Of a stretch of 64,000 nucleotides of DNA, positions 35,403-44,921 are shown piece by piece. The stretch lies in the NCBI RefSeq assembly GCF_007362775.1, contig NZ_CP041692.1, positions 1,240,001 through 1,304,000 on the forward strand. Direction: 5' to 3'. Every line of letters starts with the position of its first letter. Position 1 is the first letter of the stretch. The position numbers were made by a program, and so were the translations under genes. This stretch comes from Microlunatus elymi. GTDB taxonomy: Bacteria > Actinomycetota > Actinomycetes > Propionibacteriales > Propionibacteriaceae. The notes beneath the pieces were generated by a model. The model searched no databases. It saw nothing but the letters and a program-made list of their open reading frames with translations, and was not told the DNA's origin.

Positions 35403-36560
35403 ATGTCTGATCACACCACGTCGCCTGCAGCCACGACGGAACGCAGGACGGTCGGAGTCGAGGAAGAGCTGTTGCTGGTTGACGCCGACTCCGGCGTTCC
35501 GCGCGCCGTCGCCGGGAATCTGCTGCGCAGGGCCGAGGCCGATCGGCCCCGCCGTGATGAACCACCGCGTGCGCCGGACGACGGCGAGATCGAAGCCGAG
35601 CTGCAGCAACAGCAGATCGAGGTGGAGACCAGCCCGTGCGCGGACCTGAGCGAGCTCCGCCGGCAACTCGTCGAGTGGCGGCAATACACCGACCAGTTGG
35701 CTCGCAAGAGTGACGCCCGGGTGTTGGCGATGGCGACCTCTCCGCTGCCGGTCGACCCGCGAACCATGGTCAAGCCGCGGTACCGGCGGATGGTCGAGAG
35801 GTACGGCCTGACCACGATGGAACAGCTGACCTGCGGCTGCCACGTGCACGTCTCGGTGGCCGACGACGAGGAGGGCGTCGGGGTCGTCGACCGGGTGCAA
35901 CGCCGGCTGCCGGCGCTGCTTGCGCTCTCCGCAAACTCGCCGTTCTGGCAGGGCCGCGACAGCGGATACTCCAGTTACCGGACCCAGGTCTGGTCGCGGT
36001 TCCCGACCGCCGGCCCGACGGCGCCGTTCGGCAGCGCGGCCGCCTACCACGAGCGGGTCGAGCGGCTGGTCCGCACCGGCGTGCTGCTGGACCCGGACAT
36101 GATCTACTTCAACGTCCGGCTGTCTCGGCACTACCCGACGGTCGAGTTCCGGATCGCCGACATCTGCCTGCGGGCCGACGACGCGGTGATGATCGCCGCC
36201 CTCGCGCGGGCGCTGGTGGACACCGCCGCCGCCGACATCGCCGTCGGCCGGTCGGCCCCCAGCGACGATCCGCAGTTGCTGCTGCTGGCCCAGTGGCGCG
36301 CCAGCCGGGACGGACTCCGCGGAGGCCTGCTCGATCCCGTCGATGCGGTGCCGCAACCGGCGGCCGAGGTGATCGAGACGCTGCTGGACCACGTACGCGG
36401 GGCGCTGACCGCCAACGGCGACCTCGAGCTGGTGCAACAGGGCATCGACCGCGTCTTCGAGAACGGCACCGGCGCGGAGCTGCAACGCCGCGCCGTACGC
36501 GATGGAGCCGAGCCGGTCGAGATGGTGCGCGCCCTGCTCGACACCTCGATCGCCGACTGA
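35403..36560 (+). CDS. Glutamate-cysteine ligase family 2 protein (YbdK-like carboxylate-amine ligase)
   Basis: A 385-residue GCS2-family enzyme: VGVEEELLLVDADSG (metal-binding Glu cluster), QQQQIEVETSPCADLSELR, CGCHVHVSV, SANSPFWQGRDSGYSSYRTQ and PTVEFRIADICLR. YbdK/GshA2-type enzymes ligate glutamate to an amine or cysteine using ATP. In actinobacteria it could feed mycothiol-independent thiol or gamma-glutamyl metabolism. The exact substrate is not settled. It is convergent with the cardiolipin synthase gene (43-base gap). Confidence 0.88.
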   Translation: MSDHTTSPAATTERRTVGVEEELLLVDADSGVPRAVAGNLLRRAEADRPRRDEPPRAPDDGEIEAELQQQQIEVETSPCADLSELRRQLVEWRQYTDQLARKSDARVLAMATSPLPVDPRTMVKPRYRRMVERYGLTTMEQLTCGCHVHVSVADDEEGVGVVDRVQRRLPALLALSANSPFWQGRDSGYSSYRTQVWSRFPTAGPTAPFGSAAAYHERVERLVRTGVLLDPDMIYFNVRLSRHYPTVEFRIADICLRADDAVMIAALARALVDTAAADIAVGRSAPSDDPQLLLLAQWRASRDGLRGGLLDPVDAVPQPAAEVIETLLDHVRGALTANGDLELVQQGIDRVFENGTGAELQRRAVRDGAEPVEMVRALLDTSIAD

Positions 36561-36603
36561 ACCTGTGCCACGTTGGGCCGGCCGCCGCCAGCAGCCGTGA
36601 AGG

Positions 36604-38094
36604 TCACTGCAGCGCGGAGGTCAACCGCATCGCGTTGTCCAGGTAGCGCTGCACCAGCGATCGCCGCTTCCACTGCTCCAGGGTCAGCTCGGTCGACTTG
36701 GCCCGGTAGTCGGCGATCACCTCGTTCAGCGACGCGGCGACCTCCTCGCCGAGCCCGAGCAGCATGATCTCGTAGTCCAACGCGAAGGAACGCATGTCCA
36801 TGTTGGACGAGCCGATCACCCCGACCTGATCGTCGACAGTGACCATCTTGGTGTGCAGCACCGCCGGCGCGGGATAGCGGTAGATCCGCACCCCGGCCTC
36901 CAGCAGTTGCTGGTAGTAGGACCGCTGGGCGTGGTGGACCATGAACTGGTCGGCCTTCTCGGACACGTACAACTCCAACTGCACGCCCCGATAGGACGCA
37001 GTGGTGATCGCGCTGAACAACGCCTCGTCCGGTACGAAGTAGGGGCTGACGATCGACACCGTGCGCTGCGCCAGGTGGATCAGCGAGGTGAACATCCGCA
37101 GGTTGGGTTCGGTCGGGAAGCCGGGCCCCGACGGCACCAACTGGAAGGCGGTGCTGCCGCCGGCGCTCTGATAGTGCTCCGGATGTGCATCGGTGGCGAT
37201 CTCGCCGCCGATGGTTCCGGTTTTCGCCTGCACCAGCCGTTCCCCGGTCTCGGCGAACCAGTCGGTGGCGAAGACGACGTCGAGCGATTCGACGATCTCG
37301 CCGGTGATCTCGATGTTGAGGTCGACCCAGGCCCGGCCGATCTTGACGTTCTTCGGGCTGAGGTAGCTGGGGTCGATCATGTTCTGCGAGCCCATGAAGC
37401 CGCGGATGCCGTCGATCACCACCAGCTTGCGGTGGTTGCGCAGATCCGGCCGGCGCCACCTCCGGTGCAGCAGGTCGATCGGCATCATCAGGTGCCAGTC
37501 GATCCCGTCCGCGGTGAGCCGCCGATCCATCTCCTTGCGGCCCGGGTACTTGCGCGAGCCGAGATGGTCGTACAGCACCCGGACCTTGACCCCGCGCTTG
37601 ACCGCCGCCGTCATCGCGTCGAACAGCGGTGCCGTGGTCTGGTCCATCGCCAGGATGTACATCTCCAGATGGACGTAGCGCTCGGCCTGGTCGATGGCGG
37701 CCGCGATCGCCTTGATCCCGGCCACCGAGTCCGGATGCAGGCCCTCGTTGACGCCGAGCACGCACGGCATCGAGGTCAGATTGCGGTTCAGCGTGAGCAC
37801 GCCGCCCGCGGTCGCGTTCATCCGATGCGTCTCGGGAACGACCGGATGATGAGCGGTGTATTCGGCGATCGCCCGGTTCGCCTCCTGCTGCAGCTTGTGC
37901 CGCCGGCCGCGGACGTACGGCGATCCGATCAGCAGGAACAGCGGCAGCCCGATGATCGGGACGAACAGGATCGCCAGCAGCCAGGCCTGGCCGGAGCTGG
38001 GTCGCCGATTCTCCGGTACGAAGCCGATCGCGATGATCTTGATCAGGTAGTCGACCACGATGAAGGCGGTGGTGACCGCGGTGGGAGTGGTCAT
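36604..38094 (-). CDS. cls: Cardiolipin synthase (phospholipase D type)
   Basis: A 496-residue membrane enzyme starting at ATG 38094. Two N-terminal transmembrane segments (TTAFIVVDYLIKIIAIGFV, AWLLAILFVPIIGLPLFLLI) precede two PLD catalytic motifs. These are HRKLVVID (His221) with FMGSQN, and HTKMVTVDD (His414) with GVIGSSNMD. It joins two phosphatidylglycerols, or transfers a phosphatidyl group, at the cytoplasmic membrane. Length is usual for the family (about 480). A long in-frame upstream extension crosses the tRNA-Thr gene and is not coding. Confidence 0.93.
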   Translation of the reverse strand: MTTPTAVTTAFIVVDYLIKIIAIGFVPENRRPSSGQAWLLAILFVPIIGLPLFLLIGSPYVRGRRHKLQQEANRAIAEYTAHHPVVPETHRMNATAGGVLTLNRNLTSMPCVLGVNEGLHPDSVAGIKAIAAAIDQAERYVHLEMYILAMDQTTAPLFDAMTAAVKRGVKVRVLYDHLGSRKYPGRKEMDRRLTADGIDWHLMMPIDLLHRRWRRPDLRNHRKLVVIDGIRGFMGSQNMIDPSYLSPKNVKIGRAWVDLNIEITGEIVESLDVVFATDWFAETGERLVQAKTGTIGGEIATDAHPEHYQSAGGSTAFQLVPSGPGFPTEPNLRMFTSLIHLAQRTVSIVSPYFVPDEALFSAITTASYRGVQLELYVSEKADQFMVHHAQRSYYQQLLEAGVRIYRYPAPAVLHTKMVTVDDQVGVIGSSNMDMRSFALDYEIMLLGLGEEVAASLNEVIADYRAKSTELTLEQWKRRSLVQRYLDNAMRLTSALQ

Positions 38095-38355
38095 GGCAGC
38101 ACCGTCCTCGGCGCCGCGCCGCGGCGGCCTCGTACTGATCTCATGGCGGAAAGGTACTGACCGTCGACCCGGTCGTGGGCACAGCCACCGGGAGTCGGGT
38201 CGAAGTTCGTACGATCTGGGTGACTTCGGCTGCCGAAGACGGTCGTAACGAGCTCCGGAAGTGCCCGGAAAACTCGATTCGCGTTCCGGGCTGGTTGTTG
38301 TGTATCTTTGCGTGTCGGCGCGGCTTGGTCGCGTCGGTTCCACCCAGGTGGACGT
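38095..38355. other. Intergenic region between cls and tRNA-Thr
   Basis: This holds the divergent promoters of cls and the tRNA pair. An inverted repeat CCGGAA...TTCCGG (about 38266-38290) is visible. I could not settle a -35/-10 pair for the tRNA operon. Confidence 0.3.
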
Positions 38356-38428
38356 GCCCCTATAGCTCAGTCGGTAGAGCGTCTCCATGGTAAGGAGAAG
38401 GTCTGCGGTTCGATTCCGCATGGGGGCT
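38356..38428 (+). tRNA. tRNA-Thr (anticodon GGT)
   Basis: Full cloverleaf: acceptor GCCCCTA pairs with TGGGGGC; D-arm GCTCAGTCGGTAGAGC; anticodon stem TCTCC/GGAGA around ATGGTAA (anticodon GGT); T-arm TGCGG-TTCGATT-CCGCA. No CCA is encoded. Confidence 0.95.
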
Positions 38429-38443
38429 CGGCGGTAGCGCCGC

Positions 38444-38519
38444 GGCGGGATAGCTCAGACGGTAGAGCAAGCGGCTCATAATCGCTGTGTCACGGGTTCA
38501 AGTCCCGTTCCCGCTACCA
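38444..38519 (+). tRNA. tRNA-Met (anticodon CAT, elongator type)
   Basis: Acceptor GGCGGGA pairs with TCCCGCT (the first pair is G-T); D-arm GCTCAGACGGTAGAGC; anticodon loop CTCATAA gives CAT; T-arm ACGGG-TTCAAGT-CCCGT; A discriminator and encoded CCA. The initiator tRNA's three G-C pairs in the anticodon stem are absent. Confidence 0.93.
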
Positions 38520-38580
38520 ACCTGTTGCCCCAGGAAACTGCGGGCGGCAACCAGCTGACGAAGATCGAGGTTTGAGGGCA

Positions 38581-38748
38581 ATGGCCAAGGCATCGGACGT
38601 TAGGCCGAAGATCACGCTCGCCTGCACCGAGTGCAAGGAGCGGAACTACCTGACGAAGAAGAACCGGCGGAACGACCCCGACCGGCTTGAGATCAACAAG
38701 TTCTGCCCGCGCTGCGGGAAGCACACCGCGCATCGCGAAACCCGCTGA
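38581..38748 (+). CDS. rpmG: 50S ribosomal protein L33
   Basis: A 55-residue protein: [20 protein letters not shown], then [20 protein letters not shown], then [15 protein letters not shown]. The two CxxC pairs (CTEC, CPRC) form the zinc ribbon of the zinc-containing L33 paralog. It lies after tRNA-Thr and tRNA-Met and before the had genes, as in mycobacteria. Confidence 0.97.
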   Translation: MAKASDVRPKITLACTECKERNYLTKKNRRNDPDRLEINKFCPRCGKHTAHRETR

Positions 38749-38759
38749 CCGGGTCCTCC

Positions 38760-39464
38760 ATGCTGCCGACCGGTGCCCGCGATCAGCGGGTGCCGGTCGT
38801 TTTGCTTGCCCACGGCAGCCGGCATCCGCAGGGTGTCGCCTCCATCGACCGGCTCCGGGCCGGGGTTGAGGCAGTCGGACTGCCGGCGCGGACGGCCTAT
38901 CTCGATCTGAACGAGCCCGACATCGAAGCGGCGGCCGCCGCGTTGAAGGCCGACGGCTGCGGTCGGGCGATCGTGGTTCCGTTGCTGTTCACGCCCGCCT
39001 TCCACGCTCGGACCGATGCGCCCGCAGCGATCGCCGCAGCGCGGCATTCCACCGGGGTCGAGCTGATCGTGGCCGACATCCTCGGCACCGGCGACGAGTT
39101 GCTGCCGCTGCTCGCATCGGCTGCCGAGGCGGCCGGGATCCCCGACGACGGTGCGGTCCTGCTCGGCTCGGTCGGCTCGTCGCGAGCCGAGGCCAACGCG
39201 GCCGTCGAGGACCTCGGCCGCAGACTGGCCTCCTTGCGGGGCGGGCCCGTCCGAACCGCGTTCGCCACCTGTGCACCGCGCGCGGTCGACGCCCTGCTCA
39301 CCGGTCCGGAGCTGGCCGGGGTGGTCTCCCTCTTTGTCGGCCAGGGCCTGCTGCTGGACAAGATCACCCAGGCCGCCGAGGCGCGCGGCATCCCCACCAC
39401 GGTGCCGCTGGAGACCGCGCTGGTCCCGCTGATTCTGGATCGGTACGCCGCCGTAGGCTGCTGA
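38760..39464 (+). CDS. CbiX/SirB-like sirohydrochlorin chelatase
   Basis: A 234-residue protein with two CbiX repeats. The N-terminal half has VPVVLLAHGSRHPQGVASID with the metal-binding His, and AIVVPLLFTPAFHARTD with the second. The C-terminal half carries VLLGSVGSS and GVVSLFVGQGLLLDKI. It would insert cobalt, nickel or iron into sirohydrochlorin. The second half has lost the histidines, as usual for two-domain versions. It starts at ATG 38760, 11 bases after rpmG. Confidence 0.85.
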   Translation: MLPTGARDQRVPVVLLAHGSRHPQGVASIDRLRAGVEAVGLPARTAYLDLNEPDIEAAAAALKADGCGRAIVVPLLFTPAFHARTDAPAAIAAARHSTGVELIVADILGTGDELLPLLASAAEAAGIPDDGAVLLGSVGSSRAEANAAVEDLGRRLASLRGGPVRTAFATCAPRAVDALLTGPELAGVVSLFVGQGLLLDKITQAAEARGIPTTVPLETALVPLILDRYAAVGC

Positions 39465-39477
39465 CGTGTGCCCGCCG

Positions 39478-39483
39478 TAGGCT
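39478..39483 (+). promoter_or_regulatory. -10 element of the hadA-hadB-murB operon (leaderless)
   Basis: TAGGCT is followed by 8 bases and the GTG at 39492. The same CGCCGTAGGCTGCTG stretch also occurs 26 bases upstream at the end of the chelatase gene, a short direct repeat that duplicates the -10. Confidence 0.45.
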
Positions 39484-39491
39484 GCTGCATT

Positions 39492-39914
39492 GTGATCGAC
39501 GAGAGCCATGCCGGGCGGAGCTATCCGCCGACCGAGCCGTACCAGGTGACCGCGGGCAAGATCGCCGAATTCGCCGCGGCACTGGGCGACGACAATCCCG
39601 CCTACCGCGGTGACTCCGCGATCGCGCCGCCGACCTTTGCCGCGGTGATCGCCGGCCGGGCCTGGGAGGCGTTGTGGTCCGACCCGGACCTGGGCCTGGA
39701 GCTGCGCCGGATCGTGCACGGCGATCAGCGGATCGCCCATCGGCGACCGCTGCGCGCCGGTGATCGGGTGATTGCGACGCTGCGGATCGACAAGGTGCGT
39801 GCCCGTGGCAGTGTCGACATGATCAACTCCAGCGTTGTGCTGGCCACCGTGGACGGCGACGAGGTCTGTACGGCATCCTCGACCTTCCTGCACAACCGGG
39901 AGGAGTCGGCGTGA
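39492..39914 (+). CDS. hadA: MaoC-like (3R)-hydroxyacyl dehydratase subunit, HadA-like
   Basis: A 140-residue single hot-dog protein of the FAS1-like dehydratase group: YQVTAGKIAEFAAALGDDNP, IAPPTFAAVIAGRA, IVHGDQRIAHRRPLRAGDRV. It lacks the catalytic Asp/His block, as expected for the HadA partner, and overlaps hadB by four bases. The HadAB dimer dehydrates hydroxyacyl intermediates in fatty-acid elongation. Start GTG 39492 is chosen from the -10 spacing; an in-frame ATG-less extension to 39468 is possible. Confidence 0.85.
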   Translation: MIDESHAGRSYPPTEPYQVTAGKIAEFAAALGDDNPAYRGDSAIAPPTFAAVIAGRAWEALWSDPDLGLELRRIVHGDQRIAHRRPLRAGDRVIATLRIDKVRARGSVDMINSSVVLATVDGDEVCTASSTFLHNREESA

Positions 39915-40327
39915 GCGAGTTCGCCGTCGGCGACGAACTGCCGACCGTCAGCTTCCGGCTGACCCGGGAGACTCTGGTCCGCTACGCCGGCGCGTCCGGG
40001 GACTTCAACCCGATCCACTACTCCGACCATCAGGCCGGTCGGCTGGGCCTGCCGGGCGTGATCGCCCACGGGATGCTCACCATGGCGCTGTCGTTGCGCG
40101 CCGTCACCGACTGGGCCGGCGACCCGGCGAAGGTGACCGGCTGCTTCACCCGTTTCACCCGCCCGGTGCCGGTGCCTGACGACGACGCGGGTGCGGAGCT
40201 GACCGTTGCCGGCAAGGTGTCCAAGATCGACTCTGGTGTGGCCACCGTTCAGCTCGACGTCCGCTGTGGCGAGGAGAAGGTGCTCGGGATGGCCACCGCC
40301 GAGGTGCTGATCGAGGAACGATCTTGA
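39911..40327 (+). CDS. hadB: MaoC-family (3R)-hydroxyacyl dehydratase subunit, HadB-like
   Basis: A 138-residue hot-dog protein with the hydratase-2 motif SGDFNPIHYSD supplying the catalytic Asp and His, and GVIAHGMLTMAL. It pairs with the HadA-like protein encoded just upstream (GTGA overlap) and its end overlaps the murB start. No hadC is present, and the operon continues directly into murB. Confidence 0.9.
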   Translation: MSEFAVGDELPTVSFRLTRETLVRYAGASGDFNPIHYSDHQAGRLGLPGVIAHGMLTMALSLRAVTDWAGDPAKVTGCFTRFTRPVPVPDDDAGAELTVAGKVSKIDSGVATVQLDVRCGEEKVLGMATAEVLIEERS

Positions 40328-41367
40328 CCGCACCCGCTGCCACCGATGTCCGGCTGGCCGGCCTCACCACGCTGCGGGTCGGCGGTCCGGCGAAGAAGTT
40401 GATCACCGTCGACACCGAAGCTGAACTGGTGCAGACCGTCCGGGACGCCGACACGAACGGCGAACCGGTGTTGATCATCGGCGGCGGCTCCAATCTGCTG
40501 ATCGACGATGCCGGCTTCGACGGGACCGTGATCAAGATCAACACCCGCGGCCGGGACGCCGACGTGAGCAGTTGCTCGGGTACGACGCTGACGCTGGCTG
40601 CCGGCGAGCCCTGGGACGACCTGGTCGCCGAAACGGTCGATCAAGGCTGGTCCGGGTTGGAGGCGTTGTCCGGGATCCCCGGTCTGGTCGGTGCCACTCC
40701 GATCCAGAACGTCGGCGCGTACGGCGCGGAGATCAGTCAGGTGCTGGCCGGCGTCCGTACCTACGACCGCAAACTGGCGCAGCAGAAGACCTTCGCGATG
40801 GCGGACTGCGGCTTCGGCTACCGCTGGTCCCGGTTCAAGGCGGAACGGGATCGGTACCTGATCTTGACCGTCACCCTGCAATTGCCGCTGGCCGATCTGT
40901 CTGCGCCGATCCGCTACGCCCAGCTCGCCGGCGCACTCGGGGTCGTCGTCGGCACCCGGGTCGACGCGCACGCCGTACGCGAGGCGGTGTTGGAGCTGCG
41001 CCGCAGCAAGGGCATGGTGCTCGATGTTGCTGATCATGACACCTGGAGTGCCGGGTCCTTCTTCACCAATCCGATCATCTCGGCCGAGACGGCGGCGAAG
41101 CTGCCCGAGGCGGCGCCGCGCTTCGGCCAGCCCGACGGCAGCATCAAGACCAGCGCCGGCTGGCTGATCGAGCACGCCGGCTTCAAGAAGGGGTACGGAG
41201 ATCCGCCGGCAACCCTGTCCAGCAAGCACACCCTGGCGCTGACCAACCGCGGCAGTGCCACCGCCGCCGACCTGATCGCACTGGCCCGCGAGATCCGCGC
41301 CGGCGTCCAAGACCGTTTCGGCATCGAGCTGGTCCCCGAACCCAACCTGATCAACTGCGAGCTCTGA
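40324..41367 (+). CDS. murB: UDP-N-acetylmuramate dehydrogenase
   Basis: A 347-residue FAD enzyme reducing UDP-GlcNAc-enolpyruvate to UDP-MurNAc for peptidoglycan. Motifs are [16 protein letters not shown]-binding [30 protein letters not shown], Tyr/Arg in GYRWSRFK, the catalytic Ser in GSFFTNP, and EPNLINCEL with the C-terminal Glu. It starts with TTG at 40324 in a TTGA overlap with hadB. This is the longer type I MurB layout. Confidence 0.95.
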   Translation: MTAPAATDVRLAGLTTLRVGGPAKKLITVDTEAELVQTVRDADTNGEPVLIIGGGSNLLIDDAGFDGTVIKINTRGRDADVSSCSGTTLTLAAGEPWDDLVAETVDQGWSGLEALSGIPGLVGATPIQNVGAYGAEISQVLAGVRTYDRKLAQQKTFAMADCGFGYRWSRFKAERDRYLILTVTLQLPLADLSAPIRYAQLAGALGVVVGTRVDAHAVREAVLELRRSKGMVLDVADHDTWSAGSFFTNPIISAETAAKLPEAAPRFGQPDGSIKTSAGWLIEHAGFKKGYGDPPATLSSKHTLALTNRGSATAADLIALAREIRAGVQDRFGIELVPEPNLINCEL

Positions 41368-41374
41368 TCGTTCC

Positions 41375-43174
41375 ATGCATCCGGAGCAAGACGGGCCGGC
41401 ATCGCAACCCCGGCGCACTCAAGATCAACTGCGCGAGTTGCTCAGCGTGTGGGCACCCAACCCGGCCAAGATCACCGCGCTCGCCGGTGACCACCGGATC
41501 GAGTTGATCAAGGAGCCCGGTGACTGGTGGCGTCCCGCCGCGCCGTTGCCGGAGGATCTGCAGCACGGCGACTTCGACTACGCCTTCTTGTTGGATGACG
41601 ACCCGACGCCGCTGCCGGATCCGCGATCACGCCGCCAGCCCAACGGTGTGCACGAGCGGTCGCGCAGTTACGATCCGGCCGGTTTCGGTTGGCAAGATCA
41701 ACAGTGGACCGGCCGGCAGCTCGCCGGCGGTGTGATCTACGAGCTGCACCTCGGCACCTTCAGCCCCGACGGCACCCTGCGCTCGGCGATCGACCACCTT
41801 GATCATCTGGTCGAGCTCGGCATCGATTTCGTCGAGCTGATGCCGGTCAACGCCTTCAACGGTGATCACAACTGGGGCTACGACGGCGTCGACTGGTATG
41901 CGGTGCAGGAGAGCTACGGTGGCCCGGCCGCGTACCAGGAGTTCGTCGACGCCTGCCATCAACGTGGCCTGGCCGTGATCCAGGACGTCGTCTACAACCA
42001 TCTCGGACCCAGCGGCAACTACCTGCCCCGCTTCGGCCCCTACCTGACCACCGGACGCAGCACCTGGGGCGACTTGATCAACCTCGACGGACCCGGCTCG
42101 GACGAGGTGCGCCGGTTCATCATCGACAACGCGCTGACGTGGCTACGGGACTACCACGTCGACGGGCTGCGGCTGGACGCCGTGCACGCGCTGATGGATT
42201 CTCGCGCCCAGAAGCTGCTGGAGGAGCTGGCGATCGAGACCGACACGCTCAGCGCTCAGCTCGGTCGGCCGCTCACCCTGATCGCCGAGTCCGACCTCAA
42301 TGACCCGAAGTTGATCACTGCACCTGCGGCCGGCGGCTACGGGCTGGCGGGGCAGTGGAGCGACGACTTCCACCACGCGCTCTATGTCCGGCTGACCGGC
42401 GACAGCAGCGGCTACTACTCCGACTTCGCAGCCGACGGTGCCCTGGCCAAGGTGCTCCGGCGCGGTTTCTTCCACGACGGCAGCTATTCCAGCTTCCGCG
42501 GACGCAGCCACGGCCGGCCGATCGATGCCGCGACGACCGCTGGATGGCAGTTGGTCGTCTGTTCGGACAACCATGATCAAATCGGCAACCGGGCCGCCGG
42601 TGAACGGCTGTCGACCAAGATCGACTTCGATCAGCTGCGTCCGGCCGCCGTGCTGACCGTGCTCGGACCGTTCACGCCGATGATCTTCATGGGCGAGGAG
42701 TGGGGGACCCGGACCCCGTTCCAGTTCTTCACCAGTCACCCCGAGCCGGAGCTCGGCAGGATCGTCGCCGAAGGACGGCTGGAGGAGTTCGCCAAGATGG
42801 ATTGGGACACCAGCCAGGTGCCCGATCCGCAGGATCCGCAGACTTTCCGGCGTTCCAAGCTGGACTGGACCGAGCCGACCCGCGATGAGCATGCCGAGCT
42901 ACTGGCCGACTACCGGAAGTTGATCAAGCTCAGGCGTACGGTGCCGGAGCTGACCGACCCGAGGTTCGCCCACATATCGGTCGACAGCGACGACGACGCC
43001 GGCTGGCTGGTGCTACGCCGCGGCCCGATCTCGGTGATGATCAACTTCAGCGATCGTACGGTGCACCTCGACGAGCGGACCGAATCGGTGCTGTTCGAGA
43101 GCGGCGCCGTCGGCCATGACGACGGGGTCACGCTGGGCCGCTACGCAGCTGCGGTGGTCCGACGGCCGTGCTGA
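41375..43174 (+). CDS. treZ: Malto-oligosyltrehalose trehalohydrolase
   Basis: A 599-residue GH13 enzyme releasing trehalose from maltooligosyl-trehalose. GH13 motifs are [22 protein letters not shown] (nucleophile Asp), [11 protein letters not shown] (acid/base Glu) and [12 protein letters not shown]. The TreZ-specific [13 protein letters not shown] and [19 protein letters not shown] are present. It is 7 bases after murB. Its usual partners treX and treY are not in the window. The gene is unusually rich in TGATCA (eight copies). Confidence 0.93.
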   Translation: MHPEQDGPASQPRRTQDQLRELLSVWAPNPAKITALAGDHRIELIKEPGDWWRPAAPLPEDLQHGDFDYAFLLDDDPTPLPDPRSRRQPNGVHERSRSYDPAGFGWQDQQWTGRQLAGGVIYELHLGTFSPDGTLRSAIDHLDHLVELGIDFVELMPVNAFNGDHNWGYDGVDWYAVQESYGGPAAYQEFVDACHQRGLAVIQDVVYNHLGPSGNYLPRFGPYLTTGRSTWGDLINLDGPGSDEVRRFIIDNALTWLRDYHVDGLRLDAVHALMDSRAQKLLEELAIETDTLSAQLGRPLTLIAESDLNDPKLITAPAAGGYGLAGQWSDDFHHALYVRLTGDSSGYYSDFAADGALAKVLRRGFFHDGSYSSFRGRSHGRPIDAATTAGWQLVVCSDNHDQIGNRAAGERLSTKIDFDQLRPAAVLTVLGPFTPMIFMGEEWGTRTPFQFFTSHPEPELGRIVAEGRLEEFAKMDWDTSQVPDPQDPQTFRRSKLDWTEPTRDEHAELLADYRKLIKLRRTVPELTDPRFAHISVDSDDDAGWLVLRRGPISVMINFSDRTVHLDERTESVLFESGAVGHDDGVTLGRYAAAVVRRPC

Positions 43175-43222
43175 TCCAGCCAGTCGTCACACGCCGGACA
43201 CCAGCCGGCCCGTTGATCTCGA

Positions 43223-44776
43223 TCAACCGATCTTGATCTCCCGCTTCAGCATCTTGCCGGTCGGGCCCTTGGGGATCTCGCCGAACCGGATGATCCGCGG
43301 ATACTTGTAGGCCGCGATCCGCTCCTTGGTCCACTCCCGCAACTCGTCCTCGGTGACGGCCTCGCCCTCCTTCAACGTGATCAACGCCGCGATCTCCTCG
43401 CCGTGCACGGCATCCGGCACGCCGACCACTGCGGCTTCGGCGACCGCCGGATGGGTGTAGAGGAGTTCTTCGATCTCCCGTGGATACACGTTGAACGCGT
43501 TGCGGACGATCATGTCCTTGACCCGGTCCACGATGAAGAAGTAGCCGTCGGAGTCCATCCGACCAAGATCACCACTGTGGAACCAGCCGCCCCGCATCGC
43601 TTCCTGGGTGGCGGTGGGATTGTTCAGGTAGCCTTTCATGATGTTCTCGCCGCGGATCACGATCTCGCCGATCTCGCCGACCGGCACCTCTTGATCATCG
43701 GGGCCGACCACCTTGGCCTCGACGCCGCGGATCGGGGTGCCGACCGAGCCGGGCTTGCTGGGGCGATCGGGATGGTTGAAGGTCGCCACCGGAGCGGTCT
43801 CGGACAGCCCGTACCCCTCCAGAACCGTTACCTGGAAGGTCTTCTCGATTCCGTGCAACACCTCGACCGGCATCGACGATCCGCCCGAGCAACACTGACG
43901 CAGTGCCGAGGTGTCGAAGCGCTGCGGATCCTTGACCGCCAGCAGCGCCATGTACATCGTCGGCACGCCGAGGAACACGGTCACCTTGTCGTCCTGGACG
44001 ATCTCCAGCGCTTGTTCGGCATCGAACCTCGGCAGCAGGGCCAACGCGGCACCGGCGTACACGGCGGAGTTCATCGCGCAGGTCTGGCCGAAGGAGTGGA
44101 AGAGCGGCAGTCCGCCGAAGACGACGTCGCCCGGCCCGGTGTGGGACAACGTCTCGACCATGGTGGCGACATTGCTGCCGATGTTGGCGTGGGTCAGCTC
44201 GGCGCCCTTGGGCCGACCGGTGGTGCCGGAGGTGTACAAGATCACCGCGGTGTCGTCCGCTGACCGTTCGGCCACGCTGGTGTCAGGTTCCTGACCGGCC
44301 AGCAGTTGATCGAATTCGCCCGGCACCACGGTGATCACATCGGTGCCGGTGTCCTTGGCGGCCAGTTCCGCATCCGGCGCGAACAGATTCAGCACCACCG
44401 CCACCCGGCAGTCGGAGTCCTGCCAGATATAGGAGATCTCCCCGGCCTTGAGCAGCGGATTGCTCGGCACCACGATCGCGCCCAGGCGCAGGATCGCGTA
44501 GTAGACGATCGGGAAGTAGGCGACGTTCGGCATGATCAACGAGACGTGATCACCGGGGCCGACGCCGTGCGACGTCAACAGACTCGCCGCCCGGCCGGCG
44601 GCATCGTCCAGGGCTCGATAGCTGAGGGTCAGCGCGCCCTGTCGGATCGCTGGGGCGTCGGGAGTCTCGGCCGCCCACCGGCGCAACCACTGGGCCAGGT
44701 TCGCGGATTCGCCTGCGGTGTCGGGGATGCCGGCGGCCGACTCGTCGGCTCGTACCGGGGCTTCGTTGCCTGCCAT
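43223..44776 (-). CDS. fadD: Long-chain acyl-CoA synthetase
   Basis: A 517-residue AMP-forming ligase starting at ATG 44776. Motifs are YTSGTTGRPKGAELTH (ATP), GYGLSETAPVATFN, GWFHSGDLGRMD, VKDMIVRNAFNVYPREIEE and GKMLKREI with the catalytic Lys. It activates fatty acids to acyl-CoA, possibly feeding the OleA pathway encoded 20 kb away (speculative). It is convergent with treZ and divergent from the aminotransferase, with a well-formed leaderless promoter. Confidence 0.9.
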   Translation of the reverse strand: MAGNEAPVRADESAAGIPDTAGESANLAQWLRRWAAETPDAPAIRQGALTLSYRALDDAAGRAASLLTSHGVGPGDHVSLIMPNVAYFPIVYYAILRLGAIVVPSNPLLKAGEISYIWQDSDCRVAVVLNLFAPDAELAAKDTGTDVITVVPGEFDQLLAGQEPDTSVAERSADDTAVILYTSGTTGRPKGAELTHANIGSNVATMVETLSHTGPGDVVFGGLPLFHSFGQTCAMNSAVYAGAALALLPRFDAEQALEIVQDDKVTVFLGVPTMYMALLAVKDPQRFDTSALRQCCSGGSSMPVEVLHGIEKTFQVTVLEGYGLSETAPVATFNHPDRPSKPGSVGTPIRGVEAKVVGPDDQEVPVGEIGEIVIRGENIMKGYLNNPTATQEAMRGGWFHSGDLGRMDSDGYFFIVDRVKDMIVRNAFNVYPREIEELLYTHPAVAEAAVVGVPDAVHGEEIAALITLKEGEAVTEDELREWTKERIAAYKYPRIIRFGEIPKGPTGKMLKREIKIG

Positions 44777-44782
44777 GGCAGG

Positions 44783-44811
44783 ACTGTAATCGGCGTACCT
44801 GTGGTTGTCAG
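44783..44811 (-). promoter_or_regulatory. Promoter of fadD (leaderless)
   Basis: Minus strand: CTGACA (44811-44806), a 17-base spacer, then TACAGT (44788-44783), 6 bases ahead of the ATG. This is the best -35/-10 pair in the window, and no ribosome site is present. Confidence 0.65.
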
Positions 44812-44921
44812 GGCAACGACGGAATCTGCTCAGACTGTCGGTGACCGGGCCGATAGACTCGGCGCTCGGGCACCGCGGCCCCATCGCACCGCTACCACCC
44901 GAATCGAGGGCTGACACCACC

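Noticed and set aside
36604..38421. Cardiolipin synthase with a start at 38421
   Set aside because: The extra 109 codons would run through tRNA-Thr. The ATG at 38094 starts directly before the first membrane helix.
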